From Prinia subflava (Eukaryota > Chordata > Aves > Passeriformes > Cisticolidae), in assembly GCF_021018805.1 (NCBI RefSeq), contig NC_086258.1, forward strand, positions 21,172,692-21,236,691: DNA of 64,000 bases, written 5' to 3'. The position numbers were made by a program, and so were the translations under genes. Below the pieces are notes generated by a model. The model saw only the letters and a program-made list of their open reading frames with translations, searched no databases and was not told the origin of the DNA. Of this stretch, positions 53,301 to 62,300 are shown in pieces (positions within the stretch are counted from its first letter, which is position 1; each line of letters begins with the position of its first letter).

Positions 53301-56300
53301 CTGAGAAGATGGTGGATCCTCTCCCTGGCATGGTATGAAGAGCCCTGTTTTGCTGAAAAAAATCTCATTTTGAGCTATAAACTCAAGCCCCTCCTGTTTC
53401 CAGCCACCAGAGGTGATCACAGCGTGGGCTGCAAAGAGAAGAGCTCGAGTCCTGCAGCCCTTTGGATCATTTTCTATTTTGACCAATATTTTTTGTCTCT
53501 CTCAATTTCCATGACAACTCTAAATGATAAAAGTACTTTTCATTATGTGGACAAAAATAGATACCCTGCACAGGTTGGTGTGCAGTTCCCATCTGCTGCC
53601 CCAATGTACCACTCCTGCCTGGGAACAGGAATCTGTTAGTGCTGGACTAAGTTTCTTAGAAAAATTCACAACAGGGGTATTGAAAATCAATTATTTTTCA
53701 CAGAAAGGTTACTGATTGAGAGAGCTTTCACTCCACTGGTTTTTAAATAGAAGCATCTCCCATTAATACCATCACTCCTAATAAGTGCTATCAACGTTGT
53801 TGACTAATGAAAATTTTAGTGTTAATTTATATAAGACAGAGTTTTTATTTGAAATTAGAGCTTTTGTGATTCTGCAATACGTTGTTCTGGGAGAGAGGGA
53901 AACCATCATTCCTGATTACATGTCTGTCATTTAGTCAGAAAAAAGCAATTTTTCAGTCTCCCTCGTTAACATCAGCCAAGAGACTTCTTGAAGCAGCAGC
54001 AGCCAAAGTTCTGAAGTGATATTTTAAGTAAATCACGTCAAAAGTCAACAGTGAGAAGATGTTTTATGTAAGCACTTGCACTGAGAATTCCCCAAATTCA
54101 ACATTTGCCATTGTATTACGCACAGCCATGAGAGGTGCACTGAGTACATTTATTGCTGCAAGGACCAGGGCTTGGCAGGTCAGAATTTGTGGCATCATTC
54201 CTGGGAATTTCAGTTTCTCATGTTTGCTGCTCTGGTTTTTTTTCCATTTCATGTTCAGCTGCTCACAGCTCCAGATTATGCAAAATGAAGATGTTTGTTT
54301 CAGTAAGAATTTTGCTTGGATCCAGAAGAACTTTATGAGCTTTGCAATGTGTGCTGCCTCCACTTGCGTGAAAGAGAATTTGGACTCTTCTCTTGTCTGC
54401 ATAACATTTACAGTTGCCACTTTCTAGCTACAGAATCCAACTACATTTTCGTTGTAATTTTAATTTATTTAATGCCTTGCTGGGCTGTTTTTTTGGGGCA
54501 TTCTTCAGCTGCCTGTCCTTGCTACAGACTCGTAGCACCAAGAAGTTCATCTTGGTGTGCATTTGGCAAGAACAAACCACATGATTTGATTTTTATCACG
54601 ATTATCACCATGGTAAGGGGCTTCAAGGTCCCTTCCAACCCAAACCATCCTGTGCTTCTGTTGGAATTAATATTCCAACTGTGAAATCCCATTAAAAAAG
54701 AACTTTGGTGAGCATGGCATGTCTGAGTGTTTGTCCAGCACATTTTTTCAGCAGCTGCTGTGGGTTTTGCTGCACAGTTCTCCTCGTGTCTGTGGAGTCA
54801 GTGAGGAGACCATGCAGCTCCTGGGAATGCCAGCAGTGTACTCTCCTATCAGACATGGGCTCCAAATTTCCAGCTCTCATCTAAACCAGTCGTTTCTGGG
54901 GTAACTGGCATTAGCAGTCTCACTGAGATTTTTCCAAACAGGAGAGCAGAATGCTTCCCTTTTTGGGTAATGAACTGGTTGATGCCAAAATCTTTCATCC
55001 TTCCCTGGACTGTCCCTTCCAAGGAGAACAGACAAAATCTGGTCCTGATGGGTTTCTGGCTGTGGTTGCCAAAGTCCAGCTCCCTGGTGGAGCAAAGCAT
55101 GAGGAGTCAGTAGATCAGGAGTACATAGGATTGTTCTTGAACTTTCTTTGATGGGAAGGCTGATGTGGAATAGAGACTGGACAGAGCTGGAGAATAAAGG
55201 AGATACTTATTAAAAGGTCTTTAAGAGTACACCTTGGGCAGGACAAGAGCCTGGCCAGGGCTACACCCAAAGGTGGACCCAAAATGGTCACAAAATGGGC
55301 AAATAGTCACGAGGTCTCACACTTTGATAAGTTTTGGTCCATTTGCATATTGGGGTTTAATTGTCCCATTCCAGCTCCAGGTGATGCAGTCCCATCCTTC
55401 TTGTTCCTCCCTTCAGCCACCCTTGTTTGTGCTTTTGGGCTGAACACTTGTCCCAGCTGTCCTTGGTGTGCAGCAGAAAAGGATTTGTTTTGTGTCCCTG
55501 CTGTGTGCAGAGCTGAGTGACCCTGAGTGTGAGCTCAGAGCTGCACCCTGGGCAGCACAGGGTCTGAAATACAGGGAAGAGAAAACTGAAGGCATCCCCT
55601 TGAATTTTTCCAGGCTCTCTCGTCCATGGAGGAATTCAGAAACCTGGATCGGGATATTGAAGGGTCTGCAAAGCGGTGGAAGAAGTTTGTTGAGTCTGAG
55701 TGCCCTGAGAGGGAGAGGTTCCCCCAGGACTGGAAGAACAAGTCGGCCCTGCAGCGCCTGTGCATCCTGAGGGCCCTGCGGCCCGACCGCGTCCCCTGCG
55801 CCGTCAGGTGGGGCCGGGGCAGCGCCAGGGCTGGGCTGGGCTGGGTGGGGGCAGGAGGAATTCAGGGATGTGCTCAGGTCTGTGAATGTCAGGACATCTT
55901 GAGGATGTGAGTTCTGCAGTGTGGTTTCCTATCAAGGGGTCTTGAATGAACTGAGGGTGGGCAGGCCCTGGCACAGGTGCCCAGAGCAGCTGTGGCTGCC
56001 CCTGTATCCATGGAATGTCCAAGGCCAGGTTGGACATTGGGGCTTGGAGCAGCCTGGGACAGTGGAAGGTGTCCCTGCCATGGCAGGGGTAGAATGGGCT
56101 GATCTTTAAGGTCTCTTCCAGCCCAAACTGTTTTGTGGTTCGTTGATCTCTGAACTCTGCCAGGCAATCAACACGTTGGGTTTAAGTGGAATTCCTTGCT
56201 TAGTGGGATCAAAGCTCAGTGTCAGCAGCAGGGGCGGAGCAGTGTAACCAGCACTGGGTGAGGGGCACACCTGCCAAGACAGAAATGAGCATCACCATAC

Positions 56301-59300
56301 AGCTGTTAACACATCTGCTGCAGTCCGAGTTCAGCAACATCCATTTTAGTTACTAGATCAGTTTGGACTTCTTCTTAGACACCAGAATAAAGAGCAGAAG
56401 TAAAGGAAAGTCTTATAGAGGTTTAGAGGTTGGGTTTTTTTTGTTTTTTTGTTTTTTTCCCTGTAAAATACAAAATTTATGTGCTGCTGGTTCTGAAAGT
56501 TGTAGCTGTAAATTATGTAGTGAAGGTAACTGGGCGAGGCTAAACTTCCTGAAGTTTGCAAAAGCAACCACCTCGTTCCAGGACAAACTAAAGGTCTTTC
56601 ACTCCATGAGGACTTGGTTTTCCCTTCTGTGGCCACTGTTTTGACATTTCTGTGATGTCTCTCATGCTTCTGTTTCTCCAGTAGTTTATATTCCTGCACC
56701 ACCTGAGGTGAACACAGCAGGGTGTTCTACTCAGTGTATGAACTACATCTGTTCATGCTTCAAGATTCACAGAAAAATACAGATAAGACTGAGTGAATTC
56801 TCCCCGTGGTCACTGTTATTTTTTATTAGAATAAATACTATAGTTTAGCATATTACTGATACTAATCCATCTTTTTTCATTTCTTACTCTTATGGCTGGA
56901 TCCTGCATGTGTCTCTCACCTGAAAATATTCCTTTTCCTGTTGTTGTTTAGCTTGAGTAAAATAAACTCTTGAAATTTTAGGTGCATATTTCATTTATGC
57001 AACTATAATTCATTTCTTTCTTACTCACATGGCTCAGAAATAACAGGAACTTCAAATCTCAGCCCCTTTCCTGCCTCTCTTTTATGAAAAGGGAATCCAA
57101 GTTCAAAAGCATTGCGGGATATTTTTAGGATGTGGGCACGTCAAGCTTTTCTGTTTGCACAGGAGTATTTAAATAGGTTTTTGTATTGTTTTGTTTTGGT
57201 TTTTATCTCAAAGTCCAAACAGTTAGAGTTCACTGAGCCTTCCCCAGAAATCTGGGGACTCCTCCTGAAATACAACTGAGTTATCAATATCTCAGTGTGC
57301 CAGCATTAAACATCTCACTGGTGACCATGGACATCATGACCACTCCAAACCTTCCCGTGTCTCTGGGGACCCTGACCAGTCTGTGGCTGCATTTTAGCAA
57401 TAGTATTGTAGCCCAGCCAGGGTTTTAGGTGCCCTGGAATATCCCAGCCTCATTCCCAGCTGCTGTTCAGAAAGCTGTAAGGCCCTTTGTGTCCCACCTC
57501 ATGTGTACCTGCTCCCTGATGATGGTGCAGGATTTCTTTGGGATTTCAGATGATCCAGCCCTGTACAGGCCCTGGGAAGTTGGGTGTTCCAGCCACTCTT
57601 CCTGGCAGATCCCTGGGGATGTTTGCCCAGTCTGGTTCATTCCCTGGGCCTAATGAGTCATCAGGAGGAGCCCTGAGTCACTCCTTAGAGCCCCAGGGCC
57701 AGCAGGGCACCAACAGCTGTGATTTCCTGAAGAAGGATTTTCCCCTGTAAATATCCATTTCTTCTTTCAATCTTATTGAGGAACATCAGCAAAAAGCTTC
57801 TTGTAGGACCTTGTGTTCCTGAGTCCCCAAGGCACTGTTTGAAAGAGCTGAGATGTGAGGGGAAAGAAGAGTGTTGTGACCTTGGATCTGATGGACTTGG
57901 TTCAATTTTGTGACCTGAACCTTTCCAGCAGCAATTTAGCAAATCTTAACTCTGAACAGAAAAATCTACTTGGGAGAGGTACCAAAAATGTGGGAGCTTT
58001 CTTTTTTTTTTGCAATCCTTCCGGCATTTCTATTCCAGCTGCCTTTCACCAGTCCTTGAAGGAGGTTCTCAGCTCTCTTAGAAAGAATTTGGCTGCCTTC
58101 AAAAGGCCTGAGTAATCCATCTGAGCTCCAGCAGCATTCCTGGGGTTTGAATATAAAATTGCTACCTTTGAATCAGTGTTCAGTGTCTCTCTTTGTGTAA
58201 AGCAGTGATGTCAGGAGCTCACCCTGGGGGAATCCAGCCAGAACATTCTCCACGCACCGCGCTCTGTTCCAGCAGCTGCTGTGGAGCTGAGCCATTCCTG
58301 TTCACTCCTTTGTGGTTTTCCTTGTCACTCTCATGCTAAGGCTCCACGCTCCAGACGTTCTTAGAGCTCTTCCCTTTCAGCTCCCCAGATCAAAGCAATT
58401 GTGGAAATCATCTGGACTTTCTGTGGGCTGCTGCTTCCTCTGCGATGATGCTCGGATTGCGAAACACGCGGCAGGCTCTTGTATCTTGTACCTCAACTTA
58501 TTTCTTTTCCCCTGAGATTCCTGAGTCAGAATCAAGCCAGTGCTTGTATTTTACTTCTGAATGCAGCCTTGGGCTGGCAGCTCCCACTGCTCTCCCTTTG
58601 TTTGTGAGGAACTGGTGTCTCCTGTGGCTCCCCACCCCTGTCCAGAGGGACAGGCGCTGCTCCTGAGGGCCAGCCCTGGAAGCCCAGCCTTCAGATCCTC
58701 TCCATAGTTATTTCATGCTCGTTTTCCTAATTTCAGTTTCTAAATCATTCGAATCATCAAAATGAAAACTGCTTGCAGGACGAGTCACATGAGGAGGGGC
58801 TGAGGGAGCTGAGGGGCTCAGCCTGCAGAACTTCCAGGGGGAACTTGTGGCTCTGCATGAGGAGGGGACAGCCAGGGGGTCAGGCTCTGCTCCCAGGGAA
58901 CAGGGACAGGACCAGAGGAAACAGCATCAATTGCACGAGGAGAGATTTAGATTGAATATTATGGAAAACTTTTCCAGTTGAAGGGTGTTGTTACGATTTT
59001 CGGGCAGCACAGAAATAACAACATGACTCTCCATGATGATAAAGATGAGAGCAAACTTTATTCTTCTAAATTCTACTTTTATAGAGTAGTTCGGTACAAA
59101 GAACGTGATTGGTTATTCAGCATCTACACCTTTTATAAACATTTCTTTCCAGTAAACATGCTGGAAAAACACCACCTGAGGATGGTTTCTCACTTCCCAA
59201 GGTTTGTTTGAATTCCTCGTTAAGATTTCCCAGGCTAACATGAGAAAGATGCTCACCTGCCTTTCACACAGACACTGGCAGAGCCTGAAGCCTAAATTCA

Positions 59301-62300
59301 GACCAATGTCAGGCCCACAGAAGATTATCAAACCCTGGCACCATCCCTGGAAGTGCTCAGAAGAGCTGTGCCAGGGACACTTGAGGACATGGTTTAATGG
59401 TGAACGTGGTGGTGCTTGATAATGGTCACACTTCATAATCTTCTCTTATCGCAGCAATTCTGGGATTCCATCATAACGAATTGATTGTTTGCAGGGAAAT
59501 CTGCATTTTCTGAACAAGCTGGCAAAAAGTCTTTTTTCTCTCTGGCAGAGATTTTGTAGAAGAAAAGCTGGGCAGCAAATACGTGGTGGGGAGATCCCTG
59601 GATTTTGCAACCACCTTTGAGGAATCGGGGCCTGCAACTCCAATGTTTTTTATCCTGTCCCCAGGAGTGGACCCACTGAAGGATGTGGAGAAACATGGTA
59701 AATAAATCCTGTCTCTAGGCTCACCACAGCATGGCTATTTATCTGCTGCATTATTATCTTAGCACAACATGCCTGTTTCCTTTGGAGGTTTTTTTTCCTC
59801 ATCTCTTTGTAGATAATGAAGTAATATGTTAAAAATAGATAATTGTGAGAGGATGCGATGGGATTTAGGTTTGGTTTTATTGTTTTTCTTAAAGTTTTTT
59901 GGATTTTCATCTTAAGTTTAAATTAAACTGGTCTCTTTCTTTCACTGCCTGGATTCCCAGTGTGGTTCACACTGCAACAATCTCCGAGCTGGGTTTGTGC
60001 ACAACCTGTAATTTACGTCAGAGATATCTCACATGCTGTCAGATGCTTGTTGCCAAGAAAGGTTGAACCAGAGGACCCTTGAGGTCCCTTCCAACCTGCT
60101 CTTCTATGATTTTATGATAACTAAAAATAAGCAACAGCTCCCTGTAACAGATTGCTGCTTTATGGCAAAGTTTCCAGCTTTCCTTCCCATCCCTCCTGAG
60201 CTGATTTCCATGTGGATGGTCAGCTGTGGAGCTGTCAGCTGGCTCTAGAGCCAAAGGGCCTTCTGTGAGATGCCTCCTTTGAGAAGGCACTGATGCCCTT
60301 GTGCACCAAAGGCTGCCCTTGTACAGAATTTACTCTGGGTCTTGGCTCCACTGTGGAAAAATTCCCATTTTCAGCCTGAGCATCCCTCTGGAGCAGAGGA
60401 GTCTGGTACCTTTGGGATTGAACAGGACAAAACATCATCCAGGCTGTCACTGACCAGGGCTGGAGAACAATGACTTGTGCATTCTTTTCCTCTCCACAAT
60501 GCACCCAAAATACCGTTTGAGTGAGCCTTTACCAACACTGCCAGGAGCAACTGTCTGAGCTGTTAAACTTTGTGCAGCCTCAGCCACAGGCACCTCATTC
60601 TGGGGAATTCTTGGGCTTAGCTTTGCATTTCAGGCTCTTTCTGCCCCCCAAACCAGGTGTCATTACTGGAGATTGAAGCGACACCCCCAAAGGAAGCTCC
60701 TGTGATGTCCCTGGCTTCCCTTTGGAGCCATGTTGGTGATCCTGTCTCTCCCTGTTATTTCCTTGTATGGGAAATGAAGCACTAAAATCACACCCTGAGT
60801 GGTTTAATTGGAATTGTACAGTTGAGCATAGCTGAGCACCTGGGGTTAGCCAGCCAGAAAAGTTACAGCAAGGAAAAGCAAAAAGAGAAGTAATGAAATA
60901 AAATCATTGCCACAGAGCAGCTGCACTGGCCTTCCAGCTGCCTCACCAGGGCTGGGCTTGGCTCCTTATTGATATTTTCTCTGTCCTTCATTAGATTTTA
61001 TTAAAGTGCAAGATAATTCCTGTGAATGGAAGTCAGCTTCCTGCAGATGCTGCCCACCCATGGGACCTTTCCTTGGCGTCATGGGGAGGGCCCTGCAGCA
61101 AACACTGAGGGGCTGGGAGGGCTTTGTGCCCTCCCTGAGTGCCCATCCCCTCCCTTCTGCAGCCAGCAAGGAGGGAGCAGGGCTGGCACTGCCAGGGCAG
61201 GCTCACTGATATCCCTCTGCAGTGGAAATTACTACTGATATTCATTTATTATTAATTATCTGGCTTGGGGCAGTGCCCTGGCTCTGTGATTTGCCCCTTC
61301 GCCTCTCAAGGTGGTGGATCTTAAAGGCAGAGAAGATCAGCAGCTTTCAAAGCTGGCAGCAGCCAGAGATGGTGGGAAAGAGAACTGGAAACTCTAAAAT
61401 GTGTAGGGAGCTGTGTCCCAGGGGAAGCTGTGGTGAGGCTCAGCAGAGAGCTGGAGTTTGGAGGTTTGTTCTCCTTATGGCCATCTGTTTCCAGTCTTGT
61501 ACCACGAGATGGTTCCTAAGCCTTGCAAGACAAATCTTTCCCTTGTTTCTCTTTAAAACTTGCCTGCTTTTAGCAGGAATTGGGAATTCAGGGTGCACCA
61601 TCTGCAGGAAGGCAAACCTACACGCAGAGATAAGTGTGGGCAATCCCCAGGGATGAGTCCTGACTCCCTGGCTGAGCCAAATCCATCCCGGGGATGTTTA
61701 TGGGGCTATTCTCTCAGGCAGCACAAACTGGGTTTTTCTTCTGAGGAGCACACAGCAGGGAGAGCTGGTTCTGCTGTGAGAGGAGCAGCAGTGTGTGTGC
61801 TCTGCTGTGGGCGACAGATCCCAAACCCAGCCAGTAGCACAGAAATTACCTGAGCCACTGGGATGCTCCAGAGAGACCAGGGCAGGCTGAAGGATGATCA
61901 GAAACCACGTGAAGGGGCACAAAGAGCTGCCATCCTCCCTCAGAGCAGGGCAGTGAATGCAGGGCTTTGGGGTTCCCTGCCTCTGCCTTCAAGGTCCACT
62001 CGAGAAGGGATGGGGCAAATCACAGAGCCAGGGCACTACCCCAAGGCAGGTGATTAATAATAAATGAATCTCAGTTGTTATTTCCACTTCCCAGCACTGC
62101 AGAGGGATATCAGTGAGCCCTGGAGAGACATTGGGATCCCAAACCTCCCCTTCCCGTGGGCTTTGTTGACTCCACTGGGGCCTGCCCACAGGAAGGCAAA
62201 TCCAAAGATGCTCCATGAGAAACCTGGAGGAGTTACTGCTCTCCAGGCCCCAGACACCTGGGAGGCCTTGCTTGAGGAAGCTCACAGGGATTTCATTCCA

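Noticed and set aside
54059..54427. 122-codon frame as an extra exon or gene
   Set aside because: It is mirrored by a 118-codon frame on the other strand, has no splice-site context and no similarity to dynein, and the flanking exons R and S already join in frame.
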